From contig CM043969.1 in the NCBI GenBank assembly GCA_014529385.2, positions 68,646,676 through 68,710,675 on the forward strand: a stretch of DNA of 64,000 nucleotides, written 5' to 3'. The translations under genes and the position numbers were made by a program. Source of the stretch: Adiantum capillus-veneris (lineage: Eukaryota > Streptophyta > Polypodiopsida > Polypodiales > Pteridaceae). Positions 12,683-23,318 of the stretch are shown here, one piece after another. Position 1 is the first letter of the stretch, and the number at the start of each line of letters is the position of its first letter. Below the pieces are notes generated by a model. It was given only the letters and a program-made list of their open reading frames with translations, ran no database searches and had not been told where the DNA came from.

Positions 12683-13336
12683 TCAAACTTCTGAAGACAT
12701 GAAATCCATCAATTTGGAAATGTTTAACGGCACCTTTTGGCCTTGAGTCCCTTGACGTGGGGAAGATGGGATCTCCATTTCTTCGATAGGATCAAGTAGT
12801 CCCTCTGTAAACATTCTTTCCATCAAGAAGTGAGTACGCCCACTTTCCCATGACTTTAAGTCACTTTCTTCTTGGATGACACTAGGTATGTCCAAGGGTC
12901 TATGGACATGGTGAGGTTGTTGTTGCGTAGGGAACACGGTGTCTGTAATTTGGATCTTCCTAGGTGCTGGTTCTAGATCCCTTTGGGTATCTTCTATCAA
13001 ACTCCTTAATTGCTTGACTTGCTCAATCTCCTCTGTAGGGTTTGGGTAAGTTCCTATCTTCTTTTTGGATCCTGGCCATTGTGGCTCATGAAGATCTTCC
13101 TTGTTGGTTCCTATGTTAGTGGTCGTTTTGATCTCCATGGTTTCACCTGAATCAAAATCTTCTTCAGCGTCGTTCATATATACGGGGTCATCACCAGTCC
13201 CTATGTTGGTCTTTGAACTGGGGTCTGACCTCGTTGCTTTGTGTGATCTCTTTCTTCGTGTTTTCCTCTTTTTCTGAGATTGGGCAATTGATGCCGTGTC
13301 TCTTTCCTCAAGAATATAATTTTGTTTTTGGAGCAT
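12683..13336 (-). pseudogene. A1 gag-protease linker
   Basis: A 217-codon open stretch in the same frame as the protease and upstream gag blocks, ended by TGA at 12,683-12,685. It begins with a basic region (KKRKTRRKRSHK, about residues 22-33), a nuclear-localisation-like or RNA-binding cluster, and continues as an acidic, low-complexity linker. No catalytic motif is seen. It belongs to the polyprotein between nucleocapsid and protease. Confidence 0.55.
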
Positions 13337-13339
13337 CGA

Positions 13340-13951
13340 TCATGTGAGTACGTTTACTGGTACCACGGGTGTACTTGGTGATGGCTCCTCGGTAACTTCA
13401 ATCAAGTTTAATGGCGTGATCTTCGGTGCATTTGGATTATTTGGACATTGGGCAATTAAATGATCTATGCCACATCGATTACACATGAGTATCGGCATTG
13501 TAGACGTACTCGCTTGATTGGTTTGCATTAGTGTGGCGTTCTTTTGTAGCCTAATAGGACACTCGGCTACACGATGTGGACCTCCACACTCATAGCATTG
13601 AAGAGGTGGTCTCTTAGCAGTGTAATTGATATTTTGGCCTCTTGTCGCAAGAGCAGCTACTTGATATACAGGTTTGACTTGTCCCCAATAGTCCTCCATG
13701 TAGTATTGTGGACTTTCTTCAAGCACATCCATCCCATAAGCGATATTAGGATCTATATCTTCCTCATAGCCTTCCAAACAAGAAATAGATGACTCACAAC
13801 CCACTTGATTCACAGAAGTGATTCTCGGATGTGGTGGTTGCGGTCCTAGAACTGGAGGTGGTAAGGGTGTTGTTTGAAAAACATTTTGGTTCCTAGGGAC
13901 CATGTGTTGTGCTGTTTGTTCAAGAGGTGGGGCTTGCATCAATGAAGGCAC
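13340..13951 (-). pseudogene. A1 nucleocapsid region with two zinc knuckles
   Basis: 203 codons. Two CCHC-type knuckles are visible: CYECGGPHRVAEC (about residue 118) and CNRCGIDHLIAQC (about residue 157). Such knuckles bind the element's RNA during packaging. A Pro-rich N-terminal part precedes them. It is in the same reading frame as the blocks on both sides and is closed by TGA at 13,340-13,342. Confidence 0.7.
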
Positions 13952-13981
13952 TCGAGGTGTGTCTGTCCATGCTAAGGTTGG

Positions 13982-14278
13982 TCAATTGGCCATCGCGCGC
14001 TTAAATACTATGCAATCCTTAGCTTGATGACCATACCTTCCACATGCATTGCAGCTCCCATTGAATTTTACTCTAAAAGTAGGGCATTCACTAGTACTAT
14101 GCGGTCCATAGCATACTGACCACCATTGTTGATCCCTTCTTGGATACATATGATTGTTTTGCAGAGCACGATTGTCTCTAAGACTCTCTTGAATAGCCTT
14201 GGTGAGATCTGCTAAAGTCATCTCAGATATCTTTGGCTCCTTAGCAATAGGCTTTAGAATCATTAAATTATCCTCCAA
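13982..14278 (-). pseudogene. A1 gag C-terminal part with zinc knuckle
   Basis: 98 codons ending in CNACGRYGHQAKDC, a standard CX2CX4HX4C zinc knuckle, preceded by a second Cys-His-like segment (CYGPHSTSEC). It is in frame with the capsid-like block upstream, from which an in-frame TAA separates it, and with the next knuckle block downstream. Role: RNA binding by the nucleocapsid part of gag. Confidence 0.7.
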
Positions 14279-14383
14279 TTGGATCGCATTGGTGGTGGCT
14301 GCTTCCCAAGTGGTGATACCTCTAATGACTAGGCCATTGTAGATATCCTCATGTTGTAATCCCCTAATGAATCTATCAAGAAA

Positions 14384-15259
14384 TTAGTTATTGTTGAAGC
14401 GCTCATTTGGATTACAACGAGAATTCAAATGCTTCAAGCGACTTATAAAGCCTCTCACCGACTCTCCTTCCTCTCGTTGGGCTTTCTGGAGCTGAGAGGC
14501 TACACCCCAAAGAACTCCCTCTCGTATGTATTCCTTTAAGAACAGTCTCCTAAGAGTAGGGTAAATCGTTTTTTCTTCCACCCTTAGGGTTCTATACCAA
14601 TCCCCAGCCTTTCCACTTAAGGTTAGGCTTAAAGCATTGCTCTTATGTAGGTAATTGTGTTCTCCTAGAGAATCGCATATTTCTTGAAACACTTCGATAT
14701 GCTTTCTCACATCCCCGTCTCCACTAAATTTTTGTGTGAGCTTGGCTATTTGTACTGCCTTACTTCTAGGCTCTCTATCAGGAGCGTTACGCATATTCTC
14801 AGCAATAGATCGACCTATAGCTTGAGCAAATGTTGCCAAGTCACCTAAGTGAGCAGGTATCGTGGGTGAAGGCGCTCCAGAGACTACATGTGGAGTAGGT
14901 ATTGGCATTGGTCTTGGTGCATAGGAAGCCCTTGGGTTCCACGTTGGGTACGATGTTGTGCCATGTGGTGGTCCATAGTTCATATGGGTGGTCCTAGGCA
15001 TAGCAGATGTCGGATGTGACATGCTAATGCTAGCCGGTATAGTCCCATGGAAATAAGAACTTGTGTATTGTGGTCGTGGAGCATAGGTAGTTGAAACAAT
15101 GGGGGGGGTAGGGACTACATGAGTGTGAGCCATAGGTGCATACGATGGGTACACACTTGTAGGTATTGTTGCAGGCATTGAGCTACCATGTAGTGGTGCT
15201 TTACTAACAAATGAGGTCCATGGCGTGTTTCTTGGCATGCCTATCATTGGGGTAGGCAT
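14384..15259 (-). pseudogene. A1 gag capsid-like domain
   Basis: 291 codons. After a Pro/Thr/Tyr-rich N-terminal half, residues about 175-290 match the retrotransposon gag capsid pattern: KHIEVFQEIC, LSGKAGDWYRTL, LRRLFLKEYI, EEGESVRGFISRLKHL. This domain builds the virus-like particle. TAA at 14,384-14,386 stops it, but the same frame continues into the zinc-knuckle block, so the stop is a later mutation. The upstream junction is frameshifted. Confidence 0.8.
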
Positions 15260-15708
15260 GGTAGCCGTGGTGTCATCAAGGGAAAGATGAGCTCAGATTG
15301 CATTGAGACCCTTGATGAAACAACATATGGGGGATCGATGGGACTCACTGGGGGAGTCTCCATTTGTGATAGAGTGGGTTGTTTCCCTTTGCCCGTGTCT
15401 AAAAATCGCATAGGACCCGTCGAAGGTATGTTTATTCCTTGATTTTGCCTCTCGGACTGGATAATCCTATGGATGACATTGCAGATCATGTGTTGTTGTT
15501 CCTCTAGACTAGTGGCACTAGATGTGGATTGTACAACTTCTAACCAACCCACATGGTATGTGTAGCCCATGTATAGGTCGGTCAAAGTCTCCGTGTGTAG
15601 GTCATATTCCCAATTTTCATTGAGAAATACCCCGTCCAAACTTGCCGTACTAGAGGGTTGCTGTGAGGTGGATGCAATGTTGCTTCCCGTGTTTTGACTT
15701 TTAGTCAC
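15244..15708 (-). pseudogene. A1 gag N-terminal region, part 2
   Basis: 154 codons, Ser/Thr/Gln-rich without a known domain. It lies between the gag start and the capsid-like domain. Both junctions are frameshifts. The upstream one coincides with an exact 14-bp tandem duplication at 15,710-15,737. Confidence 0.5.
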
Positions 15709-15710
15709 CG

Positions 15711-16217
15711 CTACCTTAGAGGCGCTACCTTAGAGGCGACTTTGGAAGGTGGTATCTCGATAGGGCCCTCATTAAATGAGGTAGGTAGAATGTCCACGTG
15801 GACACTCTGAGGGAGTGTGGGGTCTACAGAAGATGTGAATGGTGATTCTACTTCTCCACCCCCTTCGTTTACTTCACTAGCCGTAGGTTCAGAGCGCCTA
15901 GCTCTACTAAAAGTTTCCATCAAACGGCTAAAAACACTAGTTCCAGGTTGTTGGGCCCAGTTAGGTACGGTTTCATTTGTTCCCCCGGGGCTTTGTGTAA
16001 GATGCTCTTCCATAATATCATAGTCAAAGTAAGAGTCGCTAGCCGCTATATTTGGGTCTTGGGTTGCACTACCTTGGGTCCCCGCCGAGGGCGTAGACCC
16101 TAGCGTGGAAGGATAGTAAGTACCCCCGTAAATCAAAGCACTAGCTAGTTGTTCGGACTCTAGCACACGACCAGAGCATAGATACATGTGCTTTGGGTGC
16201 CCTACAAGTGTCGGCAA
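15711..16217 (-). pseudogene. A1 gag start
   Basis: 168 codons. Near the start, YLCSGRVLE resembles the NLRSGRVL motif at the gag start of element A2 and of many plant Ty3 elements. The rest is a disordered Ser/Gly/Thr-rich sequence. It ends at a stop created by the 14-bp duplication (GCTACCTTAGAGGC twice on the plus strand). The ATG at 16,217 follows a leader of about 770 bp from the PBS. Confidence 0.6.
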
Positions 16218-16984
16218 GTACCCTCAAAGGTTACTTGCTTTGTTTTGTGGGTGTTTTGCACCCCGGTTTCTACTTGATTTTTTCTTGTTTTTGATGTTTT
16301 TTGAATTTTTTTTTAATGTTTGATTTTTTTGATTGAAGTGTGTGATAGCTCGAAACAAGCGTATCACTTAAAGGGTCGCTGTGTGCTTTACAGCACAATT
16401 TTCGGGCATCTGACGTTCCGTTGGTCCTCAAAAATCAATTTTTAGCTACATGTGAAGCTAAAATTCATTTTTTTAAAAGGCGACTAAGGCCTAGGCCTGA
16501 GCGTGAGCTTGGGTTTGGGTCTGGGCTTGGGTCTGGGAGATATTCCCAATCCCGGTCCTACCTTTAAAATTTTATTATTATTAATTTTTTTAAATTTTTT
16601 TAAAGGATAAGGTCGCCGCGGTCTGCGCGAGATCACACACACACACTCTATCTACCTACTTCTAACTAATATACCTACTCTTACAAACTAACACACTCTA
16701 TTAACTCTCACTAATCTACTTCCCACTTACTGTATACAGAAAACTAACTACCTTAATACACAGAGAATAAACACAGAACCTTTGAAATCTCTATTAACAA
16801 AGAAAACTAACTATCTTAATACACAAAGAATAAACACAAAACCTTTCAAAACTCCATTAACAAAAAAAACACACAGTATAACACCAAATTCCTCTTCTCA
16901 ACACACACACACTTCTTCCTTACCTTTCCTACAATAGAAATTGCACCACGGAGAAGCACAGAGTGCTGCTCGAGCTTCCAGTAT
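16218..16984 (-). other. A1 untranslated leader
   Basis: Between PBS and gag start. It contains a homopyrimidine/homopurine, T-rich stretch (16,255-16,330 and 16,560-16,600) and no frame of note. An ACACACACAC-rich stretch occurs near 16,630 and 16,900. No spaced palindromes like those of element E were seen. Confidence 0.5.
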
Positions 16985-17007
16985 GGCATTCCCCGGCAGC
17001 GGCACCA
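16985..17007 (-). promoter_or_regulatory. A1 primer-binding site
   Basis: Minus strand TGGTGCCGCTGCCGGGGA lies 4 nt inside the LTR end. It begins with TGG, as needed to pair with a tRNA 3' CCA, and closely matches the TGGCGCCGTTGCCGGGGA-type PBS of plant Tat/Athila Ty3 elements (family knowledge). It would prime minus-strand DNA synthesis. Confidence 0.75.
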
Positions 17008-17011
17008 AAAA

Positions 17012-17618
17012 TGTGCGCGTATGTCACACGTGTCAATGCAAGGAACTTGCCGATACACCGTGTGCGAGCCACAAATGGCTCCAAGCACACAACAAGCCTA
17101 AACTAGTAAGCTCAAAGAAGGCGATGGTGTGTCACTCACCTCTCTACGCTTGCTTCGTGGAGGATTCCTTGCCACGAAGAAGAAGGAGCGGCCGCTTCGC
17201 CGCGCTCAACCGCTTCGCCGTGGTCGTGCCGTCGTTGCAATGCTCGATCGCACACTGTCTCTCTCTCTCTTTCACACACACATACACACATACACAAGGA
17301 GGTGAAGAAGAAGAAGATGGAGATGGAGATGGAGCAAGAGCACTCTTCTATTGCACAAATGAGAGAATCCGTGAATTTTAGGTTTAGTTGACTTTTATAT
17401 GAGCTCGCCCCATTCACACTTGGGCGCCCATGCTTAGCCAACTAATCCCTTAAATGTTCCAGTTAGAGTGCGCCTCTCATCGGCGATCACTCTTACCCTT
17501 TTCCTATTGGGCCGACAAGTTCGGTACCTGACTCTACCAAATAAATAATACAATGTTCGCCATAGGTTACAACGTCCGTCGTAGATGATAGGGTTTTCGT
17601 GAGCCGTGAGGGTTAACA
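17012..17618 (-). repeat. A1 5' LTR (approximate)
   Basis: The inner end, ...GCGCACA on the minus strand, is fixed by the PBS. The outer end is placed at TGTTAACCCTCACGG (17,618) because it gives TG...CA ends, but no second LTR is available to confirm it. A TATA box, ATATAAAAGTC, is on the minus strand at about 17,390-17,400, with U3 to its right, which agrees with the orientation. A small AC/TC microsatellite lies at 17,258-17,297. Confidence 0.5.
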
Positions 17619-18338
17619 AAGTGTAAATTCCTACTTATGATGAAATTACGCCGCAAGTTGGCAACACCAAAAGCTACGAAATATCATGAAGTGTTTATGT
17701 CAATGCGTAGAGCTCTTACCTGCGGTTGCAATGCAACAAATGCGACTGCAATGTGCCAACCAGGGAGAGAGTGGGAAGCGTGAGAAGGAGAGAAGTGAAC
17801 GCCGTTAGCTCCCACTATGTATTTCATTATCCAAAACTTACTAACTTACAAAGATTGACTTTTATACCTTAGCCAAGGTTTTTAGTGGTCAAAACTAATA
17901 ATTTGGGAGCTCTAACTAAAGATGGGTAATGATAGGTTGATACAAACTAGAAGCTTGTAGCCCCAGCTCATCAATTACAAGGTTTATCCAAAAAATAAGA
18001 GTTACAATATTCCCGATTTATAAAAAATAATAAGTGTTTTTACAGCTTTGAAAAATGGTATTTGAGTTAGCTTGCTACTAACATTACTCCTTTTCATTTA
18101 ACAGTTATAGTATCTACAAAGATTGTCGAAGGGGTAGTAGCCACCTTTATAGATGGCACAGATGTCTGGATCTGCTCAGAACCCATGAATGGTATGCCAA
18201 AGATAGAGCCCATCCCTCTCAGCATGTCTTGCCACCAAAACTATGCAAGCAGCTCTGGAAAAGCTATTTATACAAGATACTTTGGAGCCTGACACCTGTC
18301 CTCGTAAGAAGCTAATGTAAAATCCTTGTACCACAGAT
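17619..18338. other. Noncoding DNA between A1 and the next decayed frame
   Basis: Nothing recognised apart from the 40-bp repeat at 17,625-17,662 shared with 10,972-11,010. AT-rich, no domain-like frame. Confidence 0.45.
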
Positions 18339-18432
18339 TTAGAAAAACCAGTCTATCTCTGACACCGAGAGGAGTGCAACTGTGACCCTAGAGGCAAGCT
18401 CCTGCGATGAGAAAATAGAAATGAAAGTACCT

Positions 18433-19165
18433 CTACCGAGTAATGAAAGTACCTCTACTGAGCAAGATGATGTCCTCCACTTTGCCTTCATCCGAACCAA
18501 CCAGAGTGCATGTGAGCCACTCTTGAATGTTGACACGAGAATAGGAACATACAACCAAGTGGCCAACATCCCTTTGAGAGAAAACCTCAATATAGTTACG
18601 TATCTTCTGCTCAAGTTCCTTTGACATGACAAAAGACAGTGCCATAATTGTCACGTGACACATCCAACCCTATGTGTCCGTGGACAAGCTACAGCATGAC
18701 CAGGGTTCAGTTCCGTCAAGTCATTCTAGAATAGGAAGCGATTTGGCACTTTTGAGAGTCTGTTTGCAGACCGTGCATGTCCAGACACTTAGATTAGATG
18801 CATATCCTCTGGTTGTACACAACATCACCATCACATTTCCATCAGAACCCATCAGGAGCATTTTTACCCTCCTCACCTGTGTCGTCTCTGACACATATTT
18901 ATGGGCTGAAGTAGTATTTGCGTTGACGACTGGCGAGGCAGTCTCTAAGTGCATTTAGGGCCTTTTCATATCTGACTTTTCTCTCTTTATCTGGCACCTG
19001 CAAGAACTGCATAGTGACTCTATTTTTTAGCTCTAATGCGGAGTAGCCTACAAATCTTGATGTCAGGTTGTTGAACACTGGCCAAAATATCTTCATTCGC
19101 CAAGTGAGGAACCCTGTGTAGAACGCTTCCTCAAACGCGAGCATATTGTGAGAAGGTAAGAACAT
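18433..19165 (-). pseudogene. C-terminal blocks of the large coiled-coil protein
   Basis: Three minus-strand stretches in different frames (19,165-18,899, 18,954-18,721 and 18,663-18,433) have protein-like composition, e.g. AFEEAFYTGFLTWRMKIFWP and SKELEQKIRNYIEVFSQRDV. No known fold or active site was recognised. A 22-24-bp tandem duplication (ATGAAAGTACCTCTAC twice, near 18,420-18,460) lies at their 3' end. Confidence 0.4.
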
Positions 19166-19445
19166 ATATCTGGCGTAGAAGCCATAGAGGACTTCTTCGG
19201 AAGATTTCCACTGAGATCATACCATAAACCTTTATTACCCTTGAGGAATGACATCCACAAGAAGCCTGCTTGCTCTGGCTCATCGAAAACTTAGATGCAG
19301 GTGAGCAGCATTCGGTAGATTTTATATAACATCACACATGATAGATCCGATAGACTTTTGAAGAAGGACATGGTGCCTGTTAGGGTTTTCACCATGTACT
19401 CTTCTGTCGGTGGTCCCTTCTCTGGAGCACGCAATCTTGGGTAGT

Positions 19446-20789
19446 TCAACCAAGTTGGCCTTTCTTTGTTAATGCCTCATGTGCTTGCCAGGTCCTTACT
19501 CTTGGTACAAGATAGAAAGTGGGATCCTTCTGAAGTGCCGCAGGTGCTCTTGTGAACAAAATCAGATACCTCAGCCTCCACTTTGGGTGGTCTTGATCTG
19601 CGTCTTCTACTTGCATGTCTTTGTAAATCCTTTCTTTGACTTGGAGCAACTTCACCTTTATCAAAGGATAGGGTAGGGATTGTTGGTACCATTGCGCATT
19701 GATTTGATTGGGAGTGAGTTGTGTAATGTTGATAGAGTGAAGAACTCTCAACTCCCAATCCATCACTGCTTTCCACTGCTTATGTACCTCCTGTGTAATC
19801 TTCTCTTTCAGTGCATCTTCGTCAGCGTTTGATAGCTGGACCATTGGCATTGTATCAGTTTCCGTTATTTATACCTGGAATTCATTCTTGTTACCTAGCT
19901 CTTTTGTTGGCCGTGTCTCCATCTCAGTGAATGAAACTGAGGGGATTTCTATTTGTGGCTGCTCTGAAGTTCCCGCTTCTTCTTGCATTTTTGACCGTCC
20001 ACCTCTTAGCAGCTCGTTGACTCTTTTAAGCTCACCTATTTCTTTTAGTAGTTGTTCTTCTCGTTGCACCCACATCAAAGCCAGGTCTGAGCAATAAGAC
20101 TTCTCCAGTTTAAGATCTAGCTCAAGGTCTTTGTTCTTTTTCTCTAATTCTTTGTAGACCTCATTTGTTCCTTTGATCGAGGCCACTGCAAGATTTTTTC
20201 ATATTTGCCGCAAGAAAGTTGCCTGATCGTTTATTCTCTACTCTAAGTATTGTAGGGAGGCGTTCGCTACATCTATTTGTACTTGCATCTTTTGAACTAA
20301 TAGAATTGTAGTTAGAAGTTTGTTGGTAACTTTTGTCAGTTGTTCATCTTTTGCTTTGCAAGCTTATGACAGCTTCGTAAGTAGACCACCGAGCTCCTCC
20401 ATCTCTTTTTGTTGTTTATCCCTTGCTAGCTGATGTTGTTTAGCTTCAGCTTTCAATTCTTACACTTGCCTTTGTTGATCAATGATGACATTTAATATGT
20501 CGTCTAACTCCCCTTGGAGTGCATCAATCACCATCTCTAGTTTTTTAGCCTTTGTGCTGCAACTAAGTGCTGCTATTCGGAGTCTTTCTATCATATCCTG
20601 CATTTGCTTGGCATACTCATTGACTTGCAGGATTACCTCATCATTTGATTGCACATCTTCATTTGTAGCTAGCTGCCTAGATGTCTCGGCAATCTCTTGT
20701 GTCTCTTTTGGCTGCGCCATGGCGGCTGGTTGTTCTTGCCCTTGAGGCTGTGTTTGATCTTCTTTTGTTGTGTCATCCTGAGGATTCAT
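19446..20789 (-). pseudogene. Coiled-coil middle of the large protein
   Basis: Three open blocks (20,789-20,460, 20,186-19,869, 19,850-19,446) lie in the same minus-strand frame with in-frame stops between them. They are rich in Glu, Lys, Leu and Gln with heptad-like spacing, e.g. ELEKKNKDLELDLKLEKSY and QMQDMIERLRI, indicating a long coiled coil and probable self-assembly. The last block is more globular (KWRLRYLILFTRAPAALQ). No enzyme motif is visible. Confidence 0.55.
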
Positions 20790-21844
20790 GGATGCCTTGG
20801 CCTTTTCTTGCTGTGTAGTGGTAGAAGGTGTTTCCTCGGAATCTTGTTCTCTTGTCTGTTCAAACTTTGTGGTGTCCTCTGGTGCAGGACTTGCTGCCCT
20901 TTTTTTGCTTTGGTTCTTGCTTTGTGGGTTGCTCTTGTGTAGTAGCTACGTGTTATGCAAATTAGCTGCTTCTCTTTGTTCTGGCTCTGTCTTCATTGCG
21001 GGCTCAGGTTCTGTGTCTTTATCTAATGGTGATGGTGGTGGGCTTGGCATGGGGTGATCATGCTGTTCTAAAGCAGGTGAAGAAGGTCGAGGAGACATAT
21101 CACCTTGATCATGTTGTGCTTCTCCTTGTGCAGTTGCTTCCTCTGCTTGCTTTTGCAGCTCCGCCGCCTCTTTAGCTTCCGTTCCGCTTCTTGGGCTTCT
21201 CTCAGCTTCAAAGCTTCTGCTTCTTGATACATTTTTTTCAGTAACTATGTGGGGTCTTCAGCTTGTTTCCTAGCATGGTGCTTTGTTCTTGGTCCTTTCA
21301 ATTCAGTTGGTACCCACTTTGTCGCGTCCTTGCCTTATGCTTGGTGGTTGCATTCATAGGAGTGATTTTCGCTTTCAAACCTGGCATGTTTCTGTATTGG
21401 TTCCTCCTGATGTGTTGCCAGGGCTTTTCTTTTGATTTCCTCTACCCGTACTCTTCTTTCCTCATTATCAAAACTTTCACTACTATGTCGTTCTAGTAAT
21501 CTCTCAGCAGACTCTTCATTTGACTTGTATGTTCTCTTGGTAGATCTTGTAGCTCAAGGGGAAGGTTGTGCTGACACTATCCAAGTGTTCTGATCTAGGG
21601 TAGGCAACAAGTTGTCGGCCATGCCAATTGCATGGTAGGCAATTCTAGTTAGAATCTCTGGTGCTCCCAGATATGTTATTTTTCCCTCTTTCTTTGTCCC
21701 CTTTAATGTGGACAACATGTACTATGCATGGTCAACTGGTTGCGTGGTTGTTGATTTGAGAACTTGTGTAAAGGTTGTGGAAACCGCATGATTGGGTACC
21801 ATATACCTTGGCAGTCTCTTGGCAAGGAAGTGGAAGTGCTAGTG

Positions 21845-22404
21845 CTACAATCTTGCGGGTTCCTCCACCTGTTTTTGGATGAGATCGGCAGATGTGGCAG
21901 TAGTGATTTCCCTGGTGAAGGTTCCTGCCGTCTTTCTATCTCGTGCCCTCATGGTCATTCCCTCTGTTGGCACTTTGAGAGCTTCTGCCACTATCTCTTT
22001 GGTAATCACCACTTTGACTTTGTTGCCTTGCTCGTCAGAGATTTGAGTGGTTTCATATTCTTTGATCATGGACAAGAGCTCATAAGCTTTTTGGAAGTCC
22101 ACTCCACATGGATCTTGTTCATAAAACTCTCTAAGTCCAAGCCTTCTGTTGGCTTCTTTGGTCTCGGGCTTTGCGATGACATCATAAACTTCTTTTGGTA
22201 GAAGTTGCAGTTCTACCTGATGTCCTTCTTCGCTCTTGAATCTTCCTGTGAGAACACTGTGGTGTTATGCTCTTCAAGTTGTTCCTTCGACAGGTAGATC
22301 TCTTTGGTAGTCTTGACTAAACTAGGGTCCAGTTGGTATGGCGCTAGCTCTTGCAACTTCTCCTTTTGTGAGAGATTCTTCTTGGCCCTCTCTGCAGCTT
22401 GCAT
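21845..22404 (-). pseudogene. N-terminal conserved block of the large protein
   Basis: It begins at ATG 22,404 (MQAAERAKKNLSQKEKL). A frameshift near 22,215 links to a second stretch containing DFQKAYELLSMIKEYE and VVITKEIVAEALKVPTEG. The latter type of segment resembles the 'putative plant transposon protein' class of conserved TE-encoded domains (family attribution from memory). Downstream frames continue (GAPEILTRIAYHAIGMAD near 21,640), so the gene is only lightly broken here. Confidence 0.5.
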
Positions 22405-22591
22405 GGCTCTGGTTCAGTGAATAGGGTGTCAAAGTTATCAAATTTTGTAGATTTTCTCTGAAATGTCCTTTAGTCTGAAATGCTGACAAATTTGGTCCAA
22501 TTTGATTCAAATCAATCTTTGAACATGCATAGATGCATAAAAACATGTAAAGATCAAAATTATGAAGTCCAAACAAAAAATTGCAACAAAA

Positions 22592-23190
22592 GTAAATAAT
22601 TGCAATTATTTACAGTTGAGTAATTTTTTCAACTTTTTGCAAATTTGGCATTATAGGCTTGAAGTATATACCAAATAGATACTCTGAGTGAAATATGGGC
22701 TCATTTGGATGTAGAGGGCAAAATTGGGGCTAGATTTGGGCTTTAGGTCTCTGAAACAGTAGATGTAAAGAAATTTTGAGATTTTGAGCTCCAAATTTGT
22801 TCAAACTTGGCTTGTGGCCTTAGGACATCCTGTACTTTGGATCTATGATAGCAAAGTTGCAAATTTCCTCCATCTTGGCAAAAAAGTAAATAATCGTGAT
22901 TATTAACTTTTTCATCAAAATAAAGCTTTTTTGGTGCAACTTGGTTCTAGGCATGGTATAGATCCTGTGTATGTGATATGAGGTGATTTGGATCAAAAAA
23001 TGTGGCTCATAACTGAGAATTTGGCTTGCAAGGACTTCTTTGCGTTTTTTGGTAATTTTCCAAGTTATATTTGATCATTTTGGCTCATACTTGAAATTTG
23101 GCATGTAATAGGTGTGTCCAAGTGATACGTGAGGTGATTATGCAATTTTCAAGCCAAAATAGTGCAAAAGGAAATAATCGCGATTATCTA
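22592..23190 (-). repeat. Leader with three regularly spaced palindromes
   Basis: Upstream of the ATG at 22,404 (minus strand) are three palindromes: 22,592-22,613 (perfect, half-site GTAAATAATTG), 22,886-22,907 (two mismatches) and about 23,170-23,190 (half-site AAATAATCG, one mismatch). Their starts are about 294 and 284 bp apart. Intervening DNA is a degenerate repeat (e.g. ATCACCTCA, ATGCC and GAGCCA blocks recur). It parallels the palindrome array in the leader of element E. Confidence 0.6.
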
Positions 23191-23318
23191 TAGCAGTCAA
23201 GTTTTTCTTGCAAAACTTTAAAATTTTGACCTAAATACAATCTATACACCTAAAACAAGTCCTAAATTGAGTTTGGTAAACTTTGGTCTTGCCAGCATCA
23301 CTTCGTGCTTTGTCGACT

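Larger units (their letters stand above)
11000..17618 (-). mobile_element. Ty3/gypsy retrotransposon A1, decayed, 5' part only
   Basis: Read on the minus strand this holds, in order, a 5' LTR (17,618-17,012), a PBS, a leader of about 770 bp, gag, zinc knuckles, a retropepsin-like domain, and a linker that is similar to a different gypsy element (A2). No RT, RNase H, integrase or 3' LTR is found before 11.0 kb, so the copy is truncated. The PBS type and the gag start resemble large plant Ty3 elements of the Tat/Athila kind (family knowledge). All coding parts carry stops or frameshifts, so the copy is dead. Confidence 0.75.
18433..22404 (-). pseudogene. Large coiled-coil retroelement-type protein, decayed (overall)
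   Basis: Minus-strand blocks of protein-like sequence follow one another from an ATG at 22,404 to about 18,433, interrupted by several frameshifts and stops. If read as one gene it would encode about 1,300 residues: an N-terminal conserved block, a charged KR/E-rich middle, a long coiled coil, and a globular C-terminal part. I do not recognise a catalytic domain. It resembles long accessory proteins found near plant Ty3 elements in repeat-rich genomes (recollection, not verified). It may be an extra ORF of the upstream element or a separate element. Confidence 0.45.

Noticed and set aside
18382-18958. Plus-strand frames of 80-94 codons
   Set aside because: The minus strand carries the protein-like blocks. 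The plus-strand frames are shadows.
20482-21057. Plus-strand Cys/Leu/Phe-rich frames resembling membrane proteins (also 21,263-21,496 and 11,285-11,768)
   Set aside because: They are the antisense of Glu/Lys/Gln-rich retroelement coding sequence, which gives hydrophobic shadow frames.
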